Both the position numbers and the translations under genes were made by a program. A stretch of DNA of 39,470 bases from JBFMCC01 sp037445635 (GTDB lineage: Bacteria > Chloroflexota > Anaerolineae > Anaerolineales > Villigracilaceae), in the NCBI GenBank assembly GCA_037445635.1, contig JBBIKC010000034.1:1-39470 (forward strand), written 5' to 3'. This document shows positions 22,647 through 31,400 of the stretch, one piece after another (within the stretch, counting starts at the first letter, position 1; each line of letters starts with the position of its first letter). The notes under the pieces were generated by a model. It saw nothing but the letters and a program-made list of their open reading frames with translations, was not told the origin of the DNA and made no database searches.

Positions 22647-23774
22647 ATGTCCCTATTTACCCAATCCAGGAACGGCAACGGCGGCGAAGCCATGATTGAC
22701 CTGCGCGACGTACACAAGAACTATAAAACGGCCGTCGGCGACTATCCCGCCCTAAAAAGCGTGGACCTTCAAATCAACGCGGGTGAATTCGTGAGCATCA
22801 TCGGCAAATCGGGGAGCGGCAAGAGCACCCTGCTCAACATGATCACGGGCATTGACCGTCCCACCGCGGGCGAGGTGTTCGTCAACGGCACGGCTGTCCA
22901 CAAGATGGGCGAGAACCGCATGGCGCGCTGGCGCGGGAAGAATCTCGGCATCGTGTTCCAGTTCTTCCAGTTGCTGCCCACGATTTCCGTCGTCGAAAAC
23001 ATCATGCTGCCCATGGATTTCTGCCGCACCTATCCCATGCGCCAGCGCGAGAAACGCGCCCTCGCGTTGCTCGAAATGGTGGAGTTGAAGGAACACGCCT
23101 ACAAACTTCCCACCGCCCTCTCAGGCGGACAGCAGCAGCGCGTGGCCATCGCGCGCGCCCTGGCGAACGACCCGCCCATCGTCATCGCGGACGAGCCGAC
23201 GGGCAACCTCGACTCGAAGACCGCCGACAGCGTCTTCGAGTTATTCAACGATCTGGTGGCTCAGGGCAAGACCATCATCGTCGTCACGCATGACAGCGGT
23301 CTCGCCAAACGCGCCAATCGCACCGCCCTGATCGTGGACGGCGAGATCGTCAACGAATACGTGTCCCACGCCATGCCCACCCTCTCGCAGAGCCAGGTGA
23401 TGGAAGCCATGCGCTTTGCGAGGCACCAGGTCTATGAAGCCGGGACGATGATTCTCACCGAAGGCTCGAATGCCGATTCGTTCTACATCGTGACCAAAGG
23501 CACGGTGGAGGTCATCCTGCCGCGCGAGGGGCAGTCGGATGTGGTTGCGGTTCAGCTCGGACCCGGGAAATACTTCGGCGAAATGGAGTTCTTCCACGAG
23601 AAGCGGCACCGCGCCTCCATCCGCGCCTCGGAGACGGGACCCGTCGAGGTACTGGTCATCGGGTATGACCGACTCAAGGAATTGCTGGACCAGTCCGAGG
23701 TCACGCGCGACGCGCTGCATCAGGCCGCGGACCGCCACGAGCAGGAGAACGTCGAGAAACGAGGCGCGTCATGA
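22647..23774 (+). CDS. ABC exporter ATPase fused to a cyclic-nucleotide-binding domain
   Basis: The 375-residue protein has a MacB/LolD-type ATPase (residues 16-240): Walker A GKSGSGKS (53-60), signature LSGGQQQ (159-165), Walker B VIADEP (179-184) and switch His215 (VVTHD). Residues about 250-355 form a cyclic-nucleotide-binding domain. It has a phosphate-binding-cassette-like segment, FGEMEFFHEKRHRASIRA (310-327), retaining FGE and the Arg-Ala-Ser triad (Arg322), and a flanking beta roll (VYEAGTMILTEGSNADSFYI). The fusion suggests that transport is gated by cAMP or cGMP, or that the domain senses another ligand. The gene overlaps the permease gene by 4 bases (ATGA) and follows the adaptor gene. 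A receiver-cyclase operon lies 3 kb downstream on the opposite strand. Confidence 0.93.
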   Translation: MSLFTQSRNGNGGEAMIDLRDVHKNYKTAVGDYPALKSVDLQINAGEFVSIIGKSGSGKSTLLNMITGIDRPTAGEVFVNGTAVHKMGENRMARWRGKNLGIVFQFFQLLPTISVVENIMLPMDFCRTYPMRQREKRALALLEMVELKEHAYKLPTALSGGQQQRVAIARALANDPPIVIADEPTGNLDSKTADSVFELFNDLVAQGKTIIVVTHDSGLAKRANRTALIVDGEIVNEYVSHAMPTLSQSQVMEAMRFARHQVYEAGTMILTEGSNADSFYIVTKGTVEVILPREGQSDVVAVQLGPGKYFGEMEFFHEKRHRASIRASETGPVEVLVIGYDRLKELLDQSEVTRDALHQAADRHEQENVEKRGAS

Positions 23775-26161
23775 TCGCCAGCCGCTGGAAAAAGGTCTGG
23801 GCCGATTTCTGGGGCAACAAGGGGCGCACCCTGCTCACCATTCTGACCATCATGGTGGGTACGTTCGCGGTCGGCGTGAACAGCAATATGGGCCTGTACA
23901 TGTTCGAAAGCATGGAGCGCGATTATCAATCGTCGCTGCCGTCGGAAGCAACCATTTATGCCTATCCGCTGGACGACGACATGGTGGAACTGGCGCGCAG
24001 TGTGCCGGGCGTGGACGCCGCGGAAGGCGGGAACAGCGTGTACGCCGACGTAGTCCGCACCGACGACAAGGAAGTGACCATTCTGCTTTCGGAGGTGGAA
24101 GATCCGAACGCGAGGACGGTCAACCGCTTCAAGCCTGTGATGGGCGAGACCAGCCTGCCGCCGCTCGGCGACAAGCAGGTGCTGGTGGACGCCTCCGCAA
24201 AATCGCTGGGTTATCAACCGGGCGATACGATTTTGATCGAATTGGATAACGGCAAGCGCCGCGAACTGATTCTGGCGGGTTACATTCACGACGTGACGGG
24301 ATTCCCGTTCGGGTTCACGAACACGATGAACGCCTACGTGACTCCCGACACGCTGGAATGGCTGGGCGGGGATCCGCTTTATGACTCGCTGGCGGTCAGC
24401 GTGACCGAACGCCAGACCGACCAGGAGCATGTGACCGCGGTGGCGCAAGCCGTGGCGGACGAACTGGAACGCGCCGGCGCGGAAGTATATTACGTGAGCA
24501 TCTACCAGCCCGGCCATCATTTTGCCTGGAGCGTTACGCAGGGCGTATTCTTCGTCCTGAACGTGCTGGGTTATCTGACCGTATTGTTGAGCGGTTTTTT
24601 GATCATCAATACCGTCACCGCGTTAATGACCCAGCAGACGCGGCAGATCGGCATTATGAAAGCCGTGGGCGGCGGGACGATGCAAGTCTTCGTGATGTAT
24701 GCCGTCCTGATCATGGGCTTTGGGCTGGGCGCACTGGTCATTGCCGTTCCGCTGGCGAACGCGGCGGCGAAGGATCTCGGCGGAGGCATGGCGGCGTATT
24801 TGAATTTCGACCCCGCGCCGTACCACGGTTATCGAAGCGCGTACGTCCAGCAGGCAGTCGTGGCGCTGGTCGTTCCGCTGCTGGCGGCCCTCTGGCCGAT
24901 CTACAACAGCGTGCGCGTCACGGTGCGGGAAGCCATCAGCGATTACGGGATCGGCGGGAATGCCAAACCGAAGGACAAGAGCGTGAGCAGGGCCGCGCTG
25001 TTGATCCCGCGCCCGATGCGCCTGTCCCTGCGGAATGCCTTTCGCCGCAAACTGCGCCTCAGCCTGACCCTCGTCTCGCTCGTACTGGGCGGGGCGATCT
25101 TCATCGGCGTCTACAATCTGTGGGCCACGTTCGATCAGACCATCAAAGACATTCAGGGATATTTCCTGGCCGACATCAACGTTTCCTTCGGGCGGTACTA
25201 CCGCTTCGACGAGGTCGCCTCCATCGCGCAGAGTGTCCCCGGCGTCTCGAGTGTGGAAGGATGGACGGAATACCCCGGCACTTTGATCAAGGACGAAAGC
25301 CAGGCGGGCACGCAGATCCTGTTCGTCGCTCCTCCCTCGACCTCGACCCTGATAGACCCCCTCATTGCGGCGGGCCGCTGGCTGGCGACGGGCGACGAGA
25401 ACGCCGTTGTGATCGGCAACCACCTCCTGAACATTTATCCCGATATCAAGGTCGGCGACTGGCTGACCATCGAGATTGACGGCAAAAAGACGCAATGGCA
25501 TGTAATTGGCGTTTACACCATCACGGGGAACGTCAGCCCGCCGCTGCTGTACGTCAATTATGAATACCTCAGCCGGTTGATCGGACGTCCCGAACAGGTC
25601 TATTCCCTGCGCGTGCTCACGGAACAACACGACGTGATGTCACAAACCAGAATTAGCGACCAGCTCACGGCATTGTACGAAGCGCGCGGCATCCAGGTCA
25701 CTTCCGCCAGCCTGAGCGCGGATTTTATCCGCGACCAGAAGGCGCAGACCGACATCCTCGTTTACTTCATGCTGGTCATGGCGACGCTGATCGCCATCGT
25801 CGGCGGGCTGGGATTGATGGGCACGATGAGCATCAACGTGCTGGAGCGCACGCGCGAGATCGGCGTGATGCGCGCCATCGGCGCCTCCAACGGCGACATC
25901 CAATCCATCGTCATCGTGGAAGGCATGGTCATCGGCCTGCTTTCCTGGCTCGTCAGCATCGTGCTCTCCCTCCCCATCACAGGCGTACTCACCTTCGGCG
26001 TGGGCCTGGCGATCATGAACACGCCGATGAACCCTGTCTATGGCGCAAGCGGCATCGTCGCCTGGCTGATCTTCACGCTGGTCCTTGCGGCCATCGCCAG
26101 CGCGCTCCCGGCGCGCAGGGCATCGAGATTGACCGTAAGAGATACGCTGGCATACGAATAA
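23771..26161 (+). CDS. ABC exporter permease with two FtsX modules
   Basis: The 796-residue protein carries two FtsX/MacB permease modules in one chain. It has an N-terminal helix near 20-40 (TLLTILTIMVGTFAVGV), a large extracytoplasmic domain (about 45-255), three helices (about 265-385, including LLSGFLIINTVTALM), a re-entry after LRNAFRRKLRLSLTLVSLVL near 420, a second extracytoplasmic domain, and C-terminal helices (LIAIVGGLGLMGTMSINVLE, then MVIGLLSWLVSIVLSLPITG). The segment VLERTREIGVMRAIGASNGD is the conserved FtsX C-terminal motif. It would form the membrane pore of the exporter together with the CNB-fused ATPase and the adaptor lipoprotein. It ends just before a 13-bp hairpin terminator. 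Confidence 0.93.
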   Translation: MIASRWKKVWADFWGNKGRTLLTILTIMVGTFAVGVNSNMGLYMFESMERDYQSSLPSEATIYAYPLDDDMVELARSVPGVDAAEGGNSVYADVVRTDDKEVTILLSEVEDPNARTVNRFKPVMGETSLPPLGDKQVLVDASAKSLGYQPGDTILIELDNGKRRELILAGYIHDVTGFPFGFTNTMNAYVTPDTLEWLGGDPLYDSLAVSVTERQTDQEHVTAVAQAVADELERAGAEVYYVSIYQPGHHFAWSVTQGVFFVLNVLGYLTVLLSGFLIINTVTALMTQQTRQIGIMKAVGGGTMQVFVMYAVLIMGFGLGALVIAVPLANAAAKDLGGGMAAYLNFDPAPYHGYRSAYVQQAVVALVVPLLAALWPIYNSVRVTVREAISDYGIGGNAKPKDKSVSRAALLIPRPMRLSLRNAFRRKLRLSLTLVSLVLGGAIFIGVYNLWATFDQTIKDIQGYFLADINVSFGRYYRFDEVASIAQSVPGVSSVEGWTEYPGTLIKDESQAGTQILFVAPPSTSTLIDPLIAAGRWLATGDENAVVIGNHLLNIYPDIKVGDWLTIEIDGKKTQWHVIGVYTITGNVSPPLLYVNYEYLSRLIGRPEQVYSLRVLTEQHDVMSQTRISDQLTALYEARGIQVTSASLSADFIRDQKAQTDILVYFMLVMATLIAIVGGLGLMGTMSINVLERTREIGVMRAIGASNGDIQSIVIVEGMVIGLLSWLVSIVLSLPITGVLTFGVGLAIMNTPMNPVYGASGIVAWLIFTLVLAAIASALPARRASRLTVRDTLAYE

Positions 26162-26162
26162 C

Positions 26163-26199
26163 GAGCATGGAGTGGACATCGAAAGCCCACTCCATGCTC
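26163..26199 (+). terminator. 13-bp perfect hairpin after the ABC operon
   Basis: GAGCATGGAGTGG (26163-26175) pairs with CCACTCCATGCTC (26187-26199) across an 11-base loop. It starts two bases after the permease stop codon. There is no strong T-run, so it may act as a transcript-end stabiliser rather than a pure intrinsic terminator. Confidence 0.6.
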
Positions 26200-26275
26200 T
26201 CCGTCAATCGAGAGATGAACTTGCTGAATACATCCTCCGACGCTAAAATCAACACATACCGTTGGAGGATAATCC

Positions 26276-26932
26276 ATGCCATCTGCCTTGACCCAATTCG
26301 AAAAACTTCTGCCTGAAAACCTGCGCCGCGTCTTTCGCGGACTGGATTCACCTTTCGCCGTTCAGATGTACCTGGACAGTATGCCCTACATCGGCGAGGA
26401 GCGCGACCGTTCGCCTCTCAACGTGATGCTGGACGGGCAATGTCACTGCCTCGACGGGGGATTCCTGGCCGCGCTGCTCCTCTGGCGAATCGGGTTCAAA
26501 CCGCTTCTCATTGACATCGTCCCCTATCCCGGCGAAGACGACGACCACGTGCTGGCGCTCTATCAAATCGAAGGACGCTGGGGCGCGGTCGCCAAGTCCA
26601 ATTACATCAACCTGCGCTTTCGGGAACCCGTCTATAAAAACCTGCGCGAACTGGCGATGACCTATTTCGAGCATTACTGCAGTGTCCAACAGACCAAGAC
26701 CCTGCGCGGCTACACGCGTCCCTTCGACTTGTCGCGTTATCCTGACTCAACCTGGGGCTGGGACGAACCCGCGGCCAACCGGCTGTATCGCCGCTTCTAC
26801 CAACGCAAGGCTATTCCGCTCATCACGCCCGCCATGGCAAAACGTCTCAGTCCGATTGACGACCGCACCTACAAGGCCGAGACGCTATACACGAACTTGA
26901 ACGAGTCGTTTGGCATACGCCCAAATCATTAA
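26276..26932 (+). CDS. Transglutaminase-like fold protein
   Basis: The 218-residue protein shows a likely Cys-His catalytic pair. MLDGQCHCLDGGFLAALLLW contains Cys56 or Cys58 at the head of a helix, and GEDDDHVLALYQIEGRWGAV has His91 in the next strand, followed by AKSNY. The order of Cys helix, His strand and then Asn/Asp is that of the transglutaminase-like superfamily, here without a signal peptide. No specific subfamily is assigned. The C-terminal part (SRYPDSTWGWDEPAANRLYR) is unfamiliar. GGAGGATAATCC precedes the ATG. It is convergent with the cyclase gene and separated from it by a palindromic repeat. Confidence 0.55.
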   Translation: MPSALTQFEKLLPENLRRVFRGLDSPFAVQMYLDSMPYIGEERDRSPLNVMLDGQCHCLDGGFLAALLLWRIGFKPLLIDIVPYPGEDDDHVLALYQIEGRWGAVAKSNYINLRFREPVYKNLRELAMTYFEHYCSVQQTKTLRGYTRPFDLSRYPDSTWGWDEPAANRLYRRFYQRKAIPLITPAMAKRLSPIDDRTYKAETLYTNLNESFGIRPNH

Positions 26933-26938
26933 CTGATG

Positions 26939-27009
26939 TTACGCACTTCGGTCAGTGCGGCGACTTTCATGTCGCCTGCTTGCGAGATAAATCTCGCGGT
27001 ACTGCGTAA
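26939..27009. repeat. 71-bp MITE/REP-like palindromic unit overlapping the cyclase gene end
   Basis: The unit is bounded by inverted ends TTACGCA (26939-26945) and TGCGTAA (27003-27009). Inside are three further perfect palindromic stems: 26942-26947/26954-26959, 26959-26964/26971-26976 and 26982-26988/26991-26997. It contains the stop codon and last ~14 codons of the cyclase gene (SPYAVPRDLSRKQAT), which are therefore repeat-derived. Confidence 0.7.
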
Positions 27010-28061
27010 GGCGAGTCATTACCACTACGCCCCACCGCGAAGATATTCACTTCCTGCTCCTTGCCCTTGAATCGCACCGGTCCAAGCGCCTCGACGCGAA
27101 TATCATCTGGCAAGCCCTCACGAGTATACAAATCAATCAGAATCGGCCGCCCCGCGACCTTGGTATGACTCTCGATGCGCGAGGCCAGATTCACCGTGTC
27201 GCCGATGCAGGTATAGGTGGCGCGATGCTGCGTGCCCGTGTATCCCGCGATCACCGCCCCCGAAGCGATCCCGATGCCAATTCCAATCTGCACCTTGTCC
27301 CGCGCCGCCTGCTCCTGGTTGAAGCCATCCAGCAGGTCCAGCATTTCCAACGCGGCGCGGACAGCCTGCTCGCGTCGGTTCTCGCTGGGCATGGGCGCGC
27401 CGAAGACCGCCATCAGCCCGTCCCCCACCATTTGATTCAATGTGCCTCCGTGACCCGCGATCGCGTCGAACATCAGCGCGAAATAATCGTTGAGCAGTTC
27501 GATGGTGTCGGCGGGGTCCTGCTTCTCGGCAATCGTCGTGAACGAACGGATGTCGGCGAACATCACGGTCGCGTCCACATGTTTGCCGCCCAGCGAGAAA
27601 CCCTTCTGCAAAAGTTCCTCCGCCACCTCAGCCGTGGCGAACGTGCGGAACAGTTTCCTCTGCTGGTCGCGCAGGCGTTTCTTTTCGAGACTGGCGCTCA
27701 CCCGCGCCCGCAGGAAGATCGGGTTGAGCGGCTTGACCAGATAATCCTCCGCGCCCATCTCGATGCACTTCACCACGCGGTCGAGTTCATCCGAGGCCGA
27801 GGTCATGATGACGGGAATATCGCGCAGATTGGGATCCTCCAATAGGGCCTCGAGCACCTCAAAGCCGTTCATCTCAGGCATGTCCACGTCGAGCAACAAC
27901 AAATCATACGGCCTGGAGTGAAGCATCTCCATCGCCACTTTGCCGTTCTCGGCCGTTGCCACCTCGTGCCCCTGCTGTTCGAGTCCGCGCGCCAAAAGCA
28001 GGCGGTTGACCTTGTTATCGTCAACGACCAATAGATGACCGGGTTCGTGTGTGGAGGTCAT
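26967..28061 (-). CDS. Receiver domain - class III nucleotide cyclase
   Basis: The 364-residue protein begins with a response-regulator receiver (about 9-125): acidic Asp14-Asp15, phospho-acceptor Asp58 in LLLLDVDMPEMNGF, and Lys110 in YLVKP. A short helical linker (LEKKRLRDQQRKLF) leads to a class III adenylate/guanylate cyclase domain (about 160-345). The metal-binding aspartates are Asp170 (VMFADIRSFT) and Asp214 (QMVGDGLMAVFG), and the transition-state segment is TCIGDTVNLASRIES (284-298). All are present, so activity is expected; adenylate is the more common product for this family. It is the last gene of the histidine-kinase - HPt - cyclase operon and overlaps the HPt gene by 4 bases. 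Its C-terminal tail is encoded by the palindromic unit at 26939-27009. Confidence 0.93.
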   Translation of the reverse strand: MTSTHEPGHLLVVDDNKVNRLLLARGLEQQGHEVATAENGKVAMEMLHSRPYDLLLLDVDMPEMNGFEVLEALLEDPNLRDIPVIMTSASDELDRVVKCIEMGAEDYLVKPLNPIFLRARVSASLEKKRLRDQQRKLFRTFATAEVAEELLQKGFSLGGKHVDATVMFADIRSFTTIAEKQDPADTIELLNDYFALMFDAIAGHGGTLNQMVGDGLMAVFGAPMPSENRREQAVRAALEMLDLLDGFNQEQAARDKVQIGIGIGIASGAVIAGYTGTQHRATYTCIGDTVNLASRIESHTKVAGRPILIDLYTREGLPDDIRVEALGPVRFKGKEQEVNIFAVGRSGNDSPYAVPRDLSRKQAT

Positions 28062-28402
28062 GCTGCAAAGTCCTTGATCTCTTTGGAGGCGGACTGAAGC
28101 GCTTCTTCCATGACCCTCAGCCTGCCTCCGACTTCGGAGAGAGTCCCCGCCTTGGCGATGAACTCCAATTCCTTGGCCAGTTCCGAGAGACGCGTCGCGC
28201 CGAAGGTGGCCGCGTTGGATTTCATCGAGTGCGCCGCGCGGCGAAAGGCTTCTGCGTCATTCGCGGACAGCGACTTATGCAAATCCGCCATCAACTGTGA
28301 AGTCTCCTCGAGAAAAGTTTCGAGCATCACGCCGATGAAATCTTCGCCTACAGACTCTTTCAAAGCCTGAAGAACACTCCGCTCTACATTCTCATTTGCC
28401 AT
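28058..28402 (-). CDS. Histidine phosphotransfer (HPt) protein
   Basis: The 114-residue protein is a free-standing HPt domain. The phosphorylatable His58 lies in AAHSMKSNAATFGA, followed by the conserved LSELAKELEFIAK helix. The N-terminal helices carry LETFLEETSQLMADLHKSLS, typical of four-helix HPt domains. It overlaps the kinase gene upstream by 11 bases and the cyclase gene downstream by 4 bases. The context strongly suggests that it carries phosphate from the receivers of the hybrid kinase to the receiver of the cyclase. Confidence 0.94.
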   Translation of the reverse strand: MANENVERSVLQALKESVGEDFIGVMLETFLEETSQLMADLHKSLSANDAEAFRRAAHSMKSNAATFGATRLSELAKELEFIAKAGTLSEVGGRLRVMEEALQSASKEIKDFAA

Positions 28403-31400
28403 GTTTTTCTCCTGCCAGGTTCAGCGCCGCCACTAGTTCGTGGATGCGGATGGGCTTGCTGATGTAATCGTCCATGCCCGCCTCGATGCACATCTCGCGG
28501 TCGCCCTGCATTGCGTTGGCTGTCATGGCGATGATGTGCGGCTGTCGGATCTGCTTCTTGCGGATGGCGCGCGTCGCATCCAGCCCGTCCATGTCGGGCA
28601 TTTGCACGTCCATCAGGATGACGTCATAGGCCTGCCGTTCAACGGACTCCACTGCCTCCAACCCGTTCGAGGCCACATCGGCGCGGTAGCCCATCTGCTC
28701 CAGAAGGCGCAGGGCCAGTTTCTGATTGACCTGCAAGTCCTCCGCGAGGAGGATGCGCAAGGGGCGCTTCTTCGCCAAGTCGGCGTCTACGGAGGGTTTG
28801 GCGGAATCCGCTTTGGGCATGACGAGGTGTCGGGCGAAGATCTCCGCCACGGCGTCGAAGAGAGCCGAGGGCTTGAGGGGTTTGGTCAGGTAGGCCGCGA
28901 ACTCCAGGTCGTCCGCGCCGATCTCCTTTCGTCCCAGGGAGGTCAGGAGAATGACGGGCAGAGACTCGTGCAGTTTGCGAATCTCGCGCGTGAGCATCAA
29001 GCCGTCCATCTCGGGCATTTGCAAATCGAGGATGGCGAGGTCGAAATGCTCGCCGTTTTGAATCCACTGAATGGCTTCGCCTGGATGCTCTGTCTGGCGC
29101 GGTTGCATGCCCCACTTTTCGGTTTGAAGCATGAGGATACGGCGATTCGTGGCGTTGTCGTCCACAATGAGGACGCGCTTATCCTGCAGGGACGGTTGAA
29201 TGCCTTTGATGTCGCGCGCCGTCTTGCGTTCGGGAACGATTGCAGGTTCGGCTTTGATGGTGAAGGTGAAGGTGGAGCCTTTCCCGATCCCCGCGCTTTC
29301 GGCGCGCATCTCACCGCCCATCATCTCGGCGAGGCGCTTGCTGATGACGAGTCCCAAACCCGTGCCGCCGAATTTGCGCGTGGTGGACGAATCGGCCTGC
29401 GAGAAGGATTGGAACAGGCGGCTCATGTGACTCTCGGAAATGCCGATGCCCGTATCGCGAACCGTGAAAAGTAATTCGCCCTTCGTTTTGCCCTTCTTAA
29501 CTGTGAGAACGACTTCTCCCTTCTCGGTAAACTTGACCGCGTTGCTGAGCAGATTGAGCAGAATCTGCCGCAGGCGCGTGACGTCGCTTTGGATGCCGAT
29601 GGGCACATCGTCGTCAATGAGATAGGCGAGGTCGAGTCCCTTTTCGACGGCGCGGCCCGCTACAAGGTCCAGCGCGGATTCGACGCATTCGCGCAGGTCG
29701 AAGGGCTGGCGCTCCAGATCCATCCTGCCCGCTTCGATCTTGCTGAAGTCGAGGATGTCGTTGATGATGGCCAGCAGGGCGTCGCCCGAGCTGCGGATGG
29801 TCTCGGCATAATCGCGCTGTTCGGGGTTGAGATCCGTATCGAGCAGAAGCCCGCTCATGCCGATGACCGCATTCATCGGTGTGCGGATCTCGTGGCTCAT
29901 GGTGGCGAGGAAGGAACTCTTGGCTTCGTTGGCCTGCTCCGCAGCCGCGCGTGCAGATTGGGCTTCATCGAAAAGGCGCGCGTTTTCGAGCGCCACGCCC
30001 ATGTTGGCGGAGAGGGTTTGAAGCAGGCGGACGTTATCTTCATTGAAGGCGCGCGGGCGGTAACTTTGCACATCCACCGCGCCGATGACCTTGTCGCCCA
30101 CGATGATGGGCACACCCATGTAGGATTCGGGGTCGCGTTCGCCCGCCGGCGCGGTGACGTATGCCGCGGCGCCCTGCTCATCCATTTCGCGGGCCGAGTG
30201 CAGCAGAAGCGGCTGGCGTTTGAGAATGACCTTGGACGACAGCCCCTTACCCGACTCCAATTCCCACGCGGGTTCATTCTCGTAGTAATGACCGTCGCAG
30301 TAACTATATTCAAGATGCAGGAGGTTGGTATCGGGCTTGTAGAGGATGATATCCACCACGTCGGCTTTGAAGATATCGCGCACCTTTTCCCCGACGATGT
30401 GGGTCACGGCTTTGACATCCATGCTTTGCCCCATCGCATCGCCAACGCTGTTGAGGATGGCGAGTTCAGCGGCGCGCTGCTCGGTCTCTTTGAGCAGGCG
30501 CTGTGTCTCCTCGAAGAGGCGCGCGTTTTGAACCGCCGTGCCCATGTTTGCCGCGATGGTTTCCATGAGACGCACGAAGGATTCCGGGAAGGCGTTTTCG
30601 TTCTCGAAGTCCTGGATGGTGATGCCTCCCACCAGTTCCTTGCCGGCCAGCATCGGCACCATAATCAGCGATTTTGGAGGCCGGTCCCCGACCGTAAGGT
30701 TGGAACCGACCTTGTCCCAGCGCGCCGCCACGTTCCGGTTGAGGACGAGGGATTGGCCCATCTTTGCCGCGCGCAGGTTGTACGGATTCAGCGGCGAGGG
30801 GTCCACACCGATGCGTTTGCCGTGATGGTACACGTACGGCGCGTGGAGGACGTTGCGCGCTTCATCGTAAATCCCGATGCCGATGTTTTCGACCTTGAGG
30901 GATTCCCGCAGTTGATCGCCGACGCGGTCAATCATGGTTTGCAGGTCAATTTCCTGCGTGAGGGTCTGCCCGATGCCGTTCATGATCTGCAATTCGGCGG
31001 CGCGCTGCTCGGTCTCTTTGAGCAGGTTTTGCGTTTCATTGAAGAGGCGTACATTTTCGATGGCGATCACCGCCTGGCTGGCGAAAGTTTGCAGGAGCGC
31101 GATTTGTTTCTCCGTGAATGGGATGGCTTCGCGTCTGCCCACGCCGATGCAGCCGATGGCTTCCCCTTCGCGAATCATGGGGATAAACAAGACGCTTTTC
31201 AGGATTTGTGCGTTCACATAACGACGAGTGATTTCCGGCAGGTCTGGCTCGTGTTCCATGTCTGGAATATGAACGATGGCGCGGTCCAATATGGCGCGGG
31301 AGGAGAGGGTGTTGTTTCGGTCCAGCCGCGCGGGATAGGAATGGCTGGATACTTCCCGCGCGACCGCCAGCCATTCCGCGGAGAGGTCTGTGGACGCCAC

